Positions 17,709-26,401 of a stretch of 64,000 nucleotides of DNA are shown in pieces (the stretch's first letter is position 1; every line of letters begins with the position of its first letter). Both the position numbers and the translations under genes were made by a program. Under the pieces are notes generated by a model, which did no database searches, was not told the DNA's origin, and saw only the letters and a list, made by a program, of their open reading frames with translations. Source of the stretch: JBAOHV01 sp037045265 (GTDB taxonomy: Bacteria; Actinomycetota; Acidimicrobiia; Acidimicrobiales; Microtrichaceae). The stretch covers positions 62,001 through 126,000 of the forward strand of contig JBAOHV010000025.1 of NCBI GenBank assembly GCA_037045265.1. Direction: 5' to 3'.

Positions 17709-18320
17709 GTGGCGACCGCCTACGCCGCAGCGGTCCAGGAGCTGATCGACTGCCTCGGTCGCCTGCCGGGGATCGGCCCCAAATCTGCCCAACGGATCGC
17801 CTTTCACCTGCTCAAGGTCGACAGCGAAGAGGCCAACCGCCTGGCCCGGGCGATAGTCGAGGTGAAGGACAAGGTCGGCTTCTGCACGCGTTGCTTCAAC
17901 ATCGCCGAGGGTGAGTTGTGCACGGTCTGCGCGGACCCTCGGCGCGACGCACACGTGCTCTGCGTCGTCGAGGAGCCCCGCGACGTTGTCGCCATCGAAC
18001 GCACTCGCGAGTTCCGCGGTCGCTACCACGTGCTTCAGGGAGCGATCGATCACCTCCAGGGGATCGGCCCGGAGCAACTCAGGATCCGTGAGCTCGTGCA
18101 GCGCGTCGGCGACGAGGGCATCACCGAGGTCATCCTGTGCACCAATCCGAATCTCGAGGGTGAGGCCACAGCGCTGTACCTGAGCCGGACGTTGGACGTC
18201 CCCGGGCTCACCATCTCCCGTATTGCCAGTGGTCTGCCGGTCGGCGGCGATCTGGAGTACGCCGACGAGCTCACCCTGGGACGTGCGCTCGAAGGGCGTC
18301 GAGTGGTCGAGAGCGGCTGA
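17709..18320 (+). CDS. recR: Recombination protein RecR
   Basis: 203 residues with the RecR order: helix-hairpin-helix LPGIGPKSAQRIAFHLL, the zinc finger (CTRCFNIAEGELCTVCADPRRD, split CxxC...CxxC), Toprim domain opening LCVVEEPRDVVAIERTREF and the C-terminal GLPVGGDLEYADELTLGRALEGRR. It acts with RecO/RecF to load RecA on gapped DNA. GTG start directly after the YbaB stop; full length. Confidence 0.95.
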   Translation: MATAYAAAVQELIDCLGRLPGIGPKSAQRIAFHLLKVDSEEANRLARAIVEVKDKVGFCTRCFNIAEGELCTVCADPRRDAHVLCVVEEPRDVVAIERTREFRGRYHVLQGAIDHLQGIGPEQLRIRELVQRVGDEGITEVILCTNPNLEGEATALYLSRTLDVPGLTISRIASGLPVGGDLEYADELTLGRALEGRRVVESG

Positions 18321-18344
18321 GACCTTCAGGAACTCTTCTCAGCC
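18315..18344 (+). terminator. Hairpin at end of recR
   Basis: GGCTGAGA and TCTCAGCC form an eight-base stem with a 14-base loop starting inside the recR stop region. No T-run. A likely end of the dnaX-recR transcript. Confidence 0.45.
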
Positions 18345-18393
18345 AACCGTTCATCAACCGTTCCCGGGTGGCTCGCGCACTACCGTGCCGGCG

Positions 18394-18804
18394 ATGGACG
18401 ATCGCCAGCGAGTCTCCTCTGGCTCCCCGTGGGAGCTGACCGTCGGGTACAGCCGGGCCGTGCGCGTCAGGGAGCGGGTGTTCGTCGCAGGAACAGCCCC
18501 CAAGTGGTCCGACGGGTCAGTGGACCCTGACCCGGGCGCTCAGGCACGCAGGTGCTTCGAGATCATCGACGAGGCGCTCCTGGCGGTCGGGTCGAGCCTG
18601 CGCGATGTCGTGCGCACTCGCATGTACCTGATCGATGCCGCCGACTTCGAAGCCATCGGGGCGGTGCACGGCGACGTGATGGCCGAGGCTCTGCCGGTCA
18701 ACACGACGGTCGTGGTGGCGGGCCTGCTCGACCCGCGCTGGAAGATCGAGCTCGAGGTCGAGGCGGTGATCCCCGTGGACGAGGCACGCGATCGGCTCGC
18801 CTGA
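18394..18804 (+). CDS. RidA family protein
   Basis: 136 residues of the YjgF/YER057c/UK114 fold: RVFVAGTAPKWSDG, the helix AQARRCFEIIDEALLAVGSSLRDVVRTRMYL and the end AEALPVNTTVVVAGLLDPRWKIELEVEAV. The Arg of R-x-R-M-Y (family active-site Arg105 region) and the terminal Glu are present. RidA proteins are trimeric and hydrolyse reactive enamine/imine intermediates of pyridoxal enzymes; some subgroups lack this activity. Start ATG at 18394. Transcribed alone, after the recR terminator. Confidence 0.85.
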   Translation: MDDRQRVSSGSPWELTVGYSRAVRVRERVFVAGTAPKWSDGSVDPDPGAQARRCFEIIDEALLAVGSSLRDVVRTRMYLIDAADFEAIGAVHGDVMAEALPVNTTVVVAGLLDPRWKIELEVEAVIPVDEARDRLA

Positions 18805-18832
18805 CTCATGTGCGCGCCGCCTTAGCGTGCTC

Positions 18833-18903
18833 GGCAACGCCCCCGCCGTCGCGTTGTTGGCGGAGCCCGCCCTCGCGTTGTTGGCGGCGCCCCCGCCCTC
18901 GCG
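18833..18903. repeat. GC-rich tandem repeat, about 26 bp x 2.5
   Basis: CGCGTTGTTGGCGG recurs at 18851 and 18876, each followed by a CCC-rich block; a partial copy precedes them. It directly abuts the palindromic element at 18906 and is non-coding. Confidence 0.6.
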
Positions 18904-18905
18904 AT

Positions 18906-18950
18906 CTCGGTGCGATCGTTGTCGACAGGTGTCAGCAATCGCACCGAAAA
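18906..18950. repeat. Palindromic element, copy A
   Basis: 45 bases with arms TCTCGGTGCGAT and ATCGCACCGAAA (10 of 12 perfect near the centre) around a 21-base loop containing TGTCGACA. 43 of 45 bases match copy B at 19978-20022, in the same orientation. The two copies enclose exactly one gene, the DUF559 protein; copy A lies 57 bases beyond its stop. Confidence 0.8.
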
Positions 18951-19006
18951 ATCGGCCGTGGTGGCCGAGTTCGGCTGCTCGGCGGCGGTGTGGCGCTTCA
19001 GAGCGA

Positions 19007-19933
19007 CTAGGACCGCGACCGCGCCCTCGCCCGCAGTGACGCCCCGACCTCAGCGACCAACCGGTCGGGCTCGTGTCGGTACTGGCGCCAGGTGACGTGG
19101 TGCACCAGCCAGCCGCGCAAGCCCAGCTCGGTTCGGCGGCGATCGTCCCATTCCAGCTGGTCGGGCATGCGGTGGAAACGGAACCCGTCGCACTCCACCG
19201 CAACGAGCTCACGCTCCCAGGCGAGGTCCAGTTGATAGGCGATGCCGTTGCACGGGACCGGGTGCTGCAGGAGGGGCTCGGGTAGGCCTGCGCGGACGAA
19301 CAGGCGCCGCACCAAGGTCTCGAATGGGCTGCCGGGGACCGGAGCCCCAACGGGTCGGTCGGCCAATGCCGAGGCAACCGTTCGCACACCACGACGGCCC
19401 TGCCGGGCAAGCTCGGAGTGCCTGCTCGCCAGGGCCTCGTACGACGTGAGGTCGCGGCGAACGGCGTCGTCGATCATGGAGCCGAGGCGCGCCGCCGGCA
19501 CGTACCTGCCCATATCGATGAGCGTCCTGGTCGCTGTGGTCACTGGCAGACCGTCTACAACCGTTCGATCCCGGGCGGAGAGGTCGGTGGATCGGTGTAG
19601 CTGCACGGACGTACCGGTTCGCCCCGCGGCCCATGGCCCGGCCACGTCGAGGTGACCGGTGCGGAACCGGTCGAGTCGATGCAGCCCAGCAGCCGCCCGG
19701 TGGCTCACGACCGCGAGTGGTCCGGCCCTGTGGAGCTCGACGGCCAGCCGGCGATGCCATGTGTCCGGGCTGCCGGCGACGACGTACACGCCGGAAGCGG
19801 CCCGCTCGAGCACACCGTCGAGAAGCATCTGTCGAAGTCGGCGGTCGCTGCCGCCGCTTGCAAGGAACTGTTGTCGGGTGATCGAGCCGTGCTGGCGCTG
19901 CGCCAGTTCGGCAACCTGGGCGAAAACGGACAC
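19007..19933 (-). CDS. AbiEi-like N-terminal / DUF559 endonuclease-fold protein
   Basis: 308 residues from the GTG at 19933. The N-terminus (VAELAQRQHGSITRQQFLAS, GVLERAASGVYVVAGSP) is the winged-helix seen in AbiEi-type antitoxins; the middle RTLIDMGRYVPAARLGSMIDDAVRR is typical of this group; the C-terminus (AYQLDLAWERELVAVECDGFRFH ... RRTELGLRGWLVHHVTWRQYRH, in two parts) is the DUF559/Vsr-like PD-(D/E)xK fold with D, E and D in place. It probably binds and may cut DNA. No toxin partner is adjacent. It lies between two 45-bp palindromes and its start codon is inside a third inverted repeat. Function unknown. Confidence 0.75.
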   Translation of the reverse strand: MSVFAQVAELAQRQHGSITRQQFLASGGSDRRLRQMLLDGVLERAASGVYVVAGSPDTWHRRLAVELHRAGPLAVVSHRAAAGLHRLDRFRTGHLDVAGPWAAGRTGTSVQLHRSTDLSARDRTVVDGLPVTTATRTLIDMGRYVPAARLGSMIDDAVRRDLTSYEALASRHSELARQGRRGVRTVASALADRPVGAPVPGSPFETLVRRLFVRAGLPEPLLQHPVPCNGIAYQLDLAWERELVAVECDGFRFHRMPDQLEWDDRRRTELGLRGWLVHHVTWRQYRHEPDRLVAEVGASLRARARSRS

Positions 19934-19972
19934 TGCTTCCCTCCGAGCCGGGGGCCATGGGGGGAAGCAGTG
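19931..19972. repeat. 11-bp inverted repeat over the DUF559 start codon
   Basis: CACTGCTTCCC at 19931-19941 and its complement at 19962-19972 enclose a 20-base loop. The GTG start of the DUF559 gene (19931-19933) is the outermost base triplet of one arm, so folding of the transcript would bury the start codon. Could be an operator or a translational control hairpin. Confidence 0.65.
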
Positions 19973-19977
19973 GGACT

Positions 19978-20022
19978 TCTCGGTGCGATCGTTGTCGACA
20001 GGTGTCGGCAATCGCACCGAGA
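19978..20022. repeat. Palindromic element, copy B
   Basis: Perfect 12-base arms TCTCGGTGCGAT and ATCGCACCGAGA with a 21-base loop; 43 of 45 bases identical to copy A. It lies upstream of the DUF559 gene and 37 bases beyond the stop of the thiolase gene. Confidence 0.8.
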
Positions 20023-20058
20023 AGCTGGGCGACCGAAGGCCGCCGAGTCCAGACGGTG

Positions 20059-21240
20059 TCAGACGGTCTTGACGACCAGCGCGTCGCCCTGACCGCCACC
20101 GCCGCACAGGGCGGCCGCACCCATGCCGCCGCCGCGACGCTGGAGCTCGTTGAGCAGGGTGATGACCACACGGGTGCCGGACATGCCGATCGGGTGACCC
20201 AACGCGATCGCGCCGCCGTTGACGTTGACGATGTCGTCGGAGATTCCCAGGTCGGCCATCGAGGCAAGGCCGACCGCGGCGAATGCCTCGTTCAGCTCGA
20301 AGAGGTCGAGGTCGGATACGGACTTGCCGGCCTGATCGAGCGCCTTGCGGATCGCCCGGGAGGGCTGGGTCAGTAGCGACGGGTCCGGTCCGGCGACCGA
20401 GCCGTTTGCCACGATCTCGCCCAGCGGGGATCCACCGATGCGCTCGGCGGCGGCTTTGGAGGCGACGATCACCGCTGCTGCGCCATCTGAGATCTGCGAT
20501 GCATTGCCGGCGGTGATGTTGCCGGCCTTGTCGAACGCCGGGCGCAGACCGCCGAGTGACTCGGCGGTGGTCTCGCCACGCACGCCCTCATCCACGGTGA
20601 ACAGCACCGGGTCGCCCTTGCGCTGGGGGATCTCGACGTTGACGATCTCGTTGTCGAACAGACCGTCCTTCTGTGCGCGGGCCGCACGCTGGTGGGACTT
20701 GGCAGCCAGATCGTCCTGGGCATCACGGTCGATGTTCGCCGAAGCGGCGTACTTCTCGGTGCCCGAGCCCATGTGCTGGCGCTCGAGGGCACACCACAGC
20801 CCGTCGTTGATCATCGAGTCGACGACCTTCTTGTCGCCCATGCGCATGCCGGCGCGGGCGTCGGGCAGCAAGTAGGGGGCGTTGGTCATGGACTCCATGC
20901 CGCCGGCGACGACGATGTCGGCCTGGCCGGACTGGATCAGCAGGTCGGCGAGCATGATCGTGTTGATGCCCGACAGGCAGACCTTGTTGATGAGCGTCGA
21001 CGGGACGCTCATGGGGATGCCGGCACCGACCGAGGCCTGACGGGCGGGCATCTGCCCGGCGCCTGCCTGGAGGACCTGGCCCATGAACACGTAGTCGATC
21101 TGCTCGGGAGTGACGCCGGCACGCTCGATCGCCGCCTTGATCGCGATGGAGCCCAGTTCGGTGGCGCTGAAGCCGGCGAGCCCGCCGGAGAGCTTGCCGA
21201 TCGGGGTGCGAACACCTGAGAGAATGACGGAACCTGCCAT
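20059..21240 (-). CDS. Acetyl-CoA C-acetyltransferase (thiolase)
   Basis: 393 residues, full-length thiolase. Catalytic residues are in place: the acylated Cys in LINKVCLSGINT (about residue 88), His in GGAIALGHPIGMSG and the second Cys in ALCGGGGQGDALVV. It condenses two acetyl-CoA to acetoacetyl-CoA or works in reverse in beta-oxidation; the biosynthetic PhaA/AtoB type is the closest look, but the direction cannot be set from sequence. It could feed the Ccr step encoded 8 kb away. Monocistronic, ATG at 21240 after a GGGGAGGT leader. Confidence 0.93.
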   Translation of the reverse strand: MAGSVILSGVRTPIGKLSGGLAGFSATELGSIAIKAAIERAGVTPEQIDYVFMGQVLQAGAGQMPARQASVGAGIPMSVPSTLINKVCLSGINTIMLADLLIQSGQADIVVAGGMESMTNAPYLLPDARAGMRMGDKKVVDSMINDGLWCALERQHMGSGTEKYAASANIDRDAQDDLAAKSHQRAARAQKDGLFDNEIVNVEIPQRKGDPVLFTVDEGVRGETTAESLGGLRPAFDKAGNITAGNASQISDGAAAVIVASKAAAERIGGSPLGEIVANGSVAGPDPSLLTQPSRAIRKALDQAGKSVSDLDLFELNEAFAAVGLASMADLGISDDIVNVNGGAIALGHPIGMSGTRVVITLLNELQRRGGGMGAAALCGGGGQGDALVVKTV

Positions 21241-21327
21241 TGAACGACCTCCCCTTGCGGACCGAACGGCCCGGAAATTCGGAATCCGACGAGGCTACTG
21301 CCGGGTAACTCCCGCCGTCGAAGGCAC

Positions 21328-21924
21328 TCAACCCAGACGCCCGCCCAGCCATTCCGCGGCGCTCAGCCGGTAGAGCACGTGGCGACGCAGCGGATCGCCG
21401 GCGGGCAGGTTCGGGTGGTCGAAGTCGTCGGCCGGGTCGTGGTGCAAACCGAGCTTCTCCATCACCCGGCGGGAACGTTCGTTCACCGGCACGGTGAACG
21501 ACACGATCTCGTCAATACCGCGGGTACCGAACCCGTGCTCGAGCGCCGCTGCGGCGGCTTCGGGCGCGTAGCCGCGCCCCCAGAACGGTGAGGCGAGGCG
21601 CCAACCGACCTCGACGCACGGGGTGAACGGTGCGGTGAACGACGGTTCCAACAGCCCGACGCAGCCGATGAAGTCGGCGACGCCGGGCACCTCGACAACC
21701 CACAGAGATGGCCGACCGGCATCCCAGCGCCGCACGATCCGGTCGACGAACAGGTCGGACTGATCGCGCGTGAGTGTCGACGGGAAGTGCTCCATCACCA
21801 CCGGGTCGGCGGTCAGCGCAGCGAACGGCGACCGGTCGGCGTCGCGCCACGCGCGCAGCACCAGACGCTCGGTGCGCAACTCGGGTACGGCTGCGCCGAG
21901 ATTGGCGGACGGCGAGGCGGTCAC
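21328..21924 (-). CDS. GNAT family N-acetyltransferase (RimJ/RimL type)
   Basis: 198 residues. ELRTERLVLRAWRDADRSPFAAL opens like RimJ-type acetyltransferases; PCVEVGWRLASPFWGRGYAPEAAAAALEHGF contains the acetyl-CoA binding R/Q-x-x-G-x-G/A loop (WGRGYA), and FTVPVNERSRRVMEKLGL is the family's N-x-x-S-x-x-V-x-E-K-x-G motif. It would acetylate a small molecule or protein N-terminus; substrate unknown. 87 bases upstream of thiolase on the same strand. Confidence 0.9.
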   Translation of the reverse strand: MTASPSANLGAAVPELRTERLVLRAWRDADRSPFAALTADPVVMEHFPSTLTRDQSDLFVDRIVRRWDAGRPSLWVVEVPGVADFIGCVGLLEPSFTAPFTPCVEVGWRLASPFWGRGYAPEAAAAALEHGFGTRGIDEIVSFTVPVNERSRRVMEKLGLHHDPADDFDHPNLPAGDPLRRHVLYRLSAAEWLGGRLG

Positions 21925-22003
21925 TGGTCTCCGACGCTACGCGCCCGGCCCGGCGGCCGAGCGATCCGGGAGGGGGCCTACACCTAGGCTCGAACGGGTG
22001 AGG

Positions 22004-23486
22004 ATGAAGGTTGCAGCAGGAGTCATGGTGATCATGGTGCTGGCAGCGGCCGCGTGCGGCGGACGCGGACGGGGGCACCGGACTGGACGGCGCTCGCGGT
22101 CTGGCGGTCGAGGGCGCCGTCGGCGCCGTGGCCGAGCGGGCGGTGCCCGTCGCTGGCCCTGCGTTGCTGCCGCCGTTCGACGGCGAGTTGCAGAACGGCT
22201 GGAGCCTGGAGCGCTCCACCGCGCCCGACGAGATCGACCCCGCGCTGGTCGCACAGATCGAGCAGTACCCCAACGGCGAGATCGCCCTCTACGGCGACCC
22301 GACCCTCGAGGACCCCTTCGACGGTCCGTGGGCGCTGGCAGTGGTGTTCCAAGGCTCGGAGTCCTCGGGACTGGGCGGTGACTACGACGCGCACGGCACC
22401 GACTCGCTCTGGATCGACGTGCCGGTTGAACAGCAGTCGCAGGAGCTGCGTTCGGCCGGGTTGCTGGTCGGCGGCATGACCGACGCCGCTGGCGACGAGC
22501 TCGCCGCTGGGGTGCAGGTCGGCAGCGGCCTGGACGGTCCCGACGACGACCGCCTGCACAAGATCGAGATCCCGTCGAGCGCGCTCACAGGAGCGGCGGT
22601 CCGGCTCGAGCGCATCACGTCCGCGGCCGTCAGCGGCTGGGAGATCGGTGCGGACGACCCGGGTACCCAGACCACACCGTCGGTCACCTGGACCCGCGGC
22701 GAGTCGTCGGACCGGGCGTCGTTGAGCGTGACGTCGTTCCGTGCGGATCCGGCGTGGGAGCTGCTGCTACGGGCGGTGAACGGTGGTGCCCCCGTCGGCC
22801 GCAACCTGCTGCCGGTTGGCGGCGAGAGCGCACAGGGACAGTCCACCGGCGTGGTCACCATCGGCGACACGACCGTGCTCGTGCAGACCCAGGGCACGGC
22901 ACCGCCGATAGCCGAGGTGCTCGACTCGCTCGAGCTGGCCGGCCCCGAGCGGTGGGACGAGCTGGCTGCGCAGTTCCCCATGCAGCCGCCAGGGTCGATG
23001 ATCAGCGACCCCGACGTGCGCATCACCGGCGCTGTGGCGGGTGCCGCGTACACGTATGCACTCGCGATCGACGTGCTCGACACGCCGTTTGGTCCGTCGT
23101 CGACCTGCCGCGACGACCTGCAGGTGGTGCATCGTGACGGAAGCTGGGACGTGGGCGGGTTCTCGCAGGGTGAGCCCTGCGGGCCGACCGGCTCGGTCGG
23201 CGTCATGAGCCTGCAGCAGGGAGCGACACTGGTCTACGGCGCGCTCGCTCCCGAGGTGTCCCGGGTCCGGGTCACCCTGGACGGCGGCGAGATCGTGGAG
23301 CCGGAGCTGCAGGGTGGTCCGCGCCGGGCGTTCGTGGTCGGCTTCGAGGCGGCCCGCCGCGTGCGGCAGGCGGAGTCCTTCGATGCCGATGGCCGGCTGC
23401 TCGCTTCGTTCCCCGACGGTGAGGCGGAGCTCGGTTTCCCTGACGGTACCCGGTCGCAGGGGATGTTCGTGCTGCAGGGTCGATGA
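22004..23486 (+). CDS. Lipoprotein of unknown family, tandem copy 1 (frameshifted)
   Basis: About 494 residues after correction. The N-terminus MKVAAGVMVIMVLAAAACGG is a lipoprotein signal with the lipid-modified Cys. An extra G at about 22055 breaks the frame right after it; removing it gives CGDADGGTGLDGARG and a continuous protein. An alternative GTG start lies at 21998. The body has no recognised domain but shares blocks with the next gene: IALYGDPTLEDPFDGPWALA, WELLLRAVNGGAPVGRNLLPV, a Cys pair flanking a glycine-rich loop, and ATLVYGALAPEVSRVRVTLDGG. Extracytoplasmic, membrane-tethered; function unknown. Confidence 0.75.
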
Positions 23487-23499
23487 GACCGCAGGGCCG

Positions 23500-24936
23500 G
23501 TGAGCCGGTCAGGGGTCCGTCGTCTGTTCGCCGCAGCGGTCGCGGCGATGGTCGTCGCCACCGCCGCGGTGCTGCTCGCGGGCTGCCGTCAGGAGCCCAT
23601 TTCTCCGTCGACCGCAGCAGCGCCCGCGTCGCTCGAGCCGGGCACCGTGATGCTTCCGCCGGCCGGGGATCCGGAGCTCGCCGGACTGGGGCTGCTCACG
23701 GTGAGCGACCCCACCTCGGTGCCCACCACCAGCGTGAGCCCGACCGGGTACGCCACCGGCTGGCTTGCCCTATACGGCGACCCCGACGCCGAGGATCCCT
23801 TCGATCGGCCCTGGGCGCTCGCCGTGGCGCAGACGCTCAACTACGACAACTCCCTCGGTACGGAGCTGGCACGTGACAGCGATGCGCTCCGGTGGGAGTT
23901 GCTCGCGCCGGACATGGACTCCGCCGAGGAGCCGACGTTCGGGGTGCTCACGTCGGGTCTCGGCAAGGACGCCGACGCGCTGGCCGAGGCGGCGGAGCCC
24001 AGCTGGGACGACAGCGGGGTGGGCATCCGGCTCCCGACGGGATCGCTGGAGGAGGCCGGGGCGCCGCTCGTGCTGCTGGCCGAAGGTCCGCTGGACAGCG
24101 CGGGGCTGGGGCAGATGTGGTGGTCCGCGCCGGGGGTGACGTCGGTGGAGTGGGGGCATGGCGAGCGCAGGTTCGGTGTGCAGTCCTTCGCAGCCGAACC
24201 GGCGCTGGAGCTGCTGCTGCGCGCAGCGATGGGGGGCCGCACGACCGGTCGTGCCGTCGTGCCGGTCAGCACGCCGGCCGACGGCCTGATGACGGTGCGC
24301 CGCGTCGACGGCGCCCTCGTGCTGGTGCAGTCGGTCGGCTACGACGAAGCAGGCCTGGATGCGGTCGTGGCGTCGCTCGAGCCGACGGATCCGGGACGTG
24401 TCACCGTGCTCGCGAGCGAGTTCAACCTGCGCATGCCCTCCGGAGTCGGGGGCGGTGCGCCCGAGGAGGTCGCGAGCGGCGACGCGCTCGGCGGCCGCTG
24501 GTGGGTCGTCGTGGAGATCACTGCGTCGGACACGATGCTCGGGCGGGTCGACACCTGCATGGTCACGACGTCGTACCAGTTCCCCGACGGCCGCTACAGC
24601 GGCGGCGGAGGCACGGGCGGCGGGTACTGCACCGAGTTCGGTCAGGTCGGTGGATGGGAGGTCACCGGACAGGGCGCGGCGTTCGTGTACGGCGACCTGC
24701 CGACCGACGTGGCTCGGATCGTCGTCACGACCGACGACGGCACCGAGCAGGAGCCGCTGTTGGTCGGGACCAGGCGCCGGTTGTTCGGGCTGGTGGTCCC
24801 CGGCGCGACCCGTGCAGTCGCAGCCCGCACCTACCGCGCCGACGGCGCGCTGATCGTCGACCTGCTGGACCCCGAGCTGCCCCGACGCCAGCTCGAGCGC
24901 TTCGCCGAGAACTGGCCGACATCGCCGGGCGGGTGA
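23500..24936 (+). CDS. Lipoprotein of unknown family, tandem copy 2
   Basis: 478 residues from the GTG at 23500. Signal LFAAAVAAMVVATAAVLLAGC ends in a clear lipobox. The body parallels the preceding gene block by block: LALYGDPDAEDPFDRPWALA, ALELLLRAAMGGRTTGRAVVPV, a Cys pair (DTCMVTTSY ... GGGYCTEF) and AAFVYGDLPTDVARIVVTTDDGTEQEPLLVG. The C-terminal block looks like a beta-sandwich. The two genes are 13 bases apart and arose by duplication, then diverged strongly. Function unknown. Confidence 0.75.
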   Translation: MSRSGVRRLFAAAVAAMVVATAAVLLAGCRQEPISPSTAAAPASLEPGTVMLPPAGDPELAGLGLLTVSDPTSVPTTSVSPTGYATGWLALYGDPDAEDPFDRPWALAVAQTLNYDNSLGTELARDSDALRWELLAPDMDSAEEPTFGVLTSGLGKDADALAEAAEPSWDDSGVGIRLPTGSLEEAGAPLVLLAEGPLDSAGLGQMWWSAPGVTSVEWGHGERRFGVQSFAAEPALELLLRAAMGGRTTGRAVVPVSTPADGLMTVRRVDGALVLVQSVGYDEAGLDAVVASLEPTDPGRVTVLASEFNLRMPSGVGGGAPEEVASGDALGGRWWVVVEITASDTMLGRVDTCMVTTSYQFPDGRYSGGGGTGGGYCTEFGQVGGWEVTGQGAAFVYGDLPTDVARIVVTTDDGTEQEPLLVGTRRRLFGLVVPGATRAVAARTYRADGALIVDLLDPELPRRQLERFAENWPTSPGG

Positions 24937-24976
24937 GCCACATAGCCCGGCGGCGCGACCCGGTAGCGTCGCCGCG

Positions 24977-26317
24977 ATGCGGTCACGGAACGTTCTCGCA
25001 GCGCTGGCAGCACCCGTTGTCGCGCTGCTGGCCCCGGTTGGGTGCAGCACCGACGACGATTCGGCCAGACCCATCTCAGCGCCGTCGACCGAGACCTCCC
25101 AGTCGACCGAGACCTCCCAGTCGACCGAGACCTCCCAGTCGACCGAGACCTCCACGACGACCGTCGCCGAACCGCTCGAGCGCTACGTCGACTACGAGCC
25201 CGACGTCTATGCCGACCTGGCGAACTGGGTGTGCCATCCCGCCGCGGAGGACGTGTGCGACGGAGGTCTGGACGCCACTGTGGTGGAGGCCGACGGCACT
25301 GTGGCCGAGGTGCCTTGGACAGCGGATCCCGACGCGCCGATTGACTGCTTCTACGTGTACCCGACGATCTCGTTGGACACGACCGAGGTCTCGGACCGCG
25401 TCGCCGGCGTCGAGGAGCGCTTCGTCACCCTCAACCAGGCGGCCCGCCTGGGGGTGACCTGTCGGGTGTTCGCGCCCGTCTACCGCCAGCGCACGCTTGC
25501 CGGGCTGACCAGCGCGCTGAGCGGGTCGGGCGCCACGACCACGACTACGACGGTGGCGGCGGCGGGCGAAGCATCCGTGCCCAGCCCGGGCCCCGCGGAC
25601 GTACTCGACGCATTCCGCACCTACATGGCGACCGAGAACGACGGTCGTGGCGTGGTGCTCATCGGCCACTCACAGGGTGCGAGCGTGCTCAACGAGCTGC
25701 TGCGCGAGGAGATCGACCCGAACCCCGACGTACGCGACCATCTGGTGGCGGCCTACCTGGCCGGCTCATCCGTACGGGTGCCCGAAGGCGCCGACGTCGG
25801 TGGCGACTTCACTGAGATCCCGCTGTGCCGCTCCGCGGATCAGACGGGCTGCGTAGTCAGCTGGGCCTCGTTCCGCGACGACGAACCTCCGACCCCGAAC
25901 GCCCTATTCGGCCGACCCCGCACCGGCGAGGGTGTGTCCGCCTGCAACAGCCCTGCCGCCCTCGCCGGCGGCGCCGCCGAGTTGCACTCGTACTTCCCCT
26001 CGGACCCCTCCGCGTCGATCCTCTCGGCTCTCGGGGTCCGAGCGGCACGGTCCGCTTCGTGGGTGGAAGGGGTCGACGTCACGACACCATTCGTGACCAC
26101 ACCCGGCCTCGTGACCGGTGAATGCGTGAGCAGGGACGGCTTCGACTACCTCGAGATCACCGTCCACGGCGACCCTTCTGATCCGCGGCGCGACGACATC
26201 GGCGGCGACCTGACCCCGGCCTGGGGATTGCACCTCCAGGACGTGAACCTGGTCATGGGCGACATCGTGACCCTGGTGGGCAAGCAGGCAACGGCGTGGA
26301 CGTCCGGGCGCGACTGA
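24977..26317 (+). CDS. DUF3089 lipoprotein (alpha/beta hydrolase-like)
   Basis: 446 residues. Signal ending ALLAPVGCSTDDD gives a lipid-anchored Cys, then a Thr/Ser/Glu linker made of four 18-base DNA repeats (TETSQS units). The body is DUF3089: DCFYVYPTISLDTTEVSDRV, YRQRTLAGL, FRTYMATENDGRGVVLIGHSQGASVLNELL with the nucleophile Ser in GHSQGA, and a late His in WGLHLQDVNLVMGDI. It is probably an extracytoplasmic esterase. It follows the two paralogous lipoproteins with 40 bases between, so the three may form one surface-protein operon. Confidence 0.85.
   Translation: MRSRNVLAALAAPVVALLAPVGCSTDDDSARPISAPSTETSQSTETSQSTETSQSTETSTTTVAEPLERYVDYEPDVYADLANWVCHPAAEDVCDGGLDATVVEADGTVAEVPWTADPDAPIDCFYVYPTISLDTTEVSDRVAGVEERFVTLNQAARLGVTCRVFAPVYRQRTLAGLTSALSGSGATTTTTTVAAAGEASVPSPGPADVLDAFRTYMATENDGRGVVLIGHSQGASVLNELLREEIDPNPDVRDHLVAAYLAGSSVRVPEGADVGGDFTEIPLCRSADQTGCVVSWASFRDDEPPTPNALFGRPRTGEGVSACNSPAALAGGAAELHSYFPSDPSASILSALGVRAARSASWVEGVDVTTPFVTTPGLVTGECVSRDGFDYLEITVHGDPSDPRRDDIGGDLTPAWGLHLQDVNLVMGDIVTLVGKQATAWTSGRD
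25085..25156 (+). repeat. 18-bp coding repeat, four units
   Basis: Unit TCGACCGAGACCTCCCAG is repeated perfectly three times, with a fourth copy changed at its end. It encodes the TETSQS linker of the DUF3089 lipoprotein and is a likely site of length variation by slippage. Confidence 0.9.
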
Positions 26318-26349
26318 CTCCACCTACGCTGGATGCCGCTTCGAATACA

Positions 26350-26393
26350 ACGTGACAGCAGACAGCGCGACAGCAGACAGCGTGACAGCAGTG
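26350..26393 (+). repeat. 15-bp tandem repeat before antiporter gene
   Basis: GTGACAGCAGACAGC and a near copy, plus a partial third, end eight bases upstream of the GTG start of the antiporter. They occupy the leader between the DUF3089 gene and the antiporter and displace a normal ribosome site (GTGGGGGTGCG remains). Confidence 0.7.
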
Positions 26394-26401
26394 GGGGTGC
26401 G

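Noticed and set aside
19007..20107. Longer form of the DUF559 protein starting before 20000
   Set aside because: The added residues are the translation of the palindrome and hairpin; the family begins at VFAQVAELAQR.
25085..25156. CRISPR-like short repeats
   Set aside because: Directly adjacent 18-bp units without spacers, encoding a lipoprotein linker.
26350..26393. CRISPR-like or iteron repeats
   Set aside because: Fewer than three units, no spacers, no origin or replication gene nearby.
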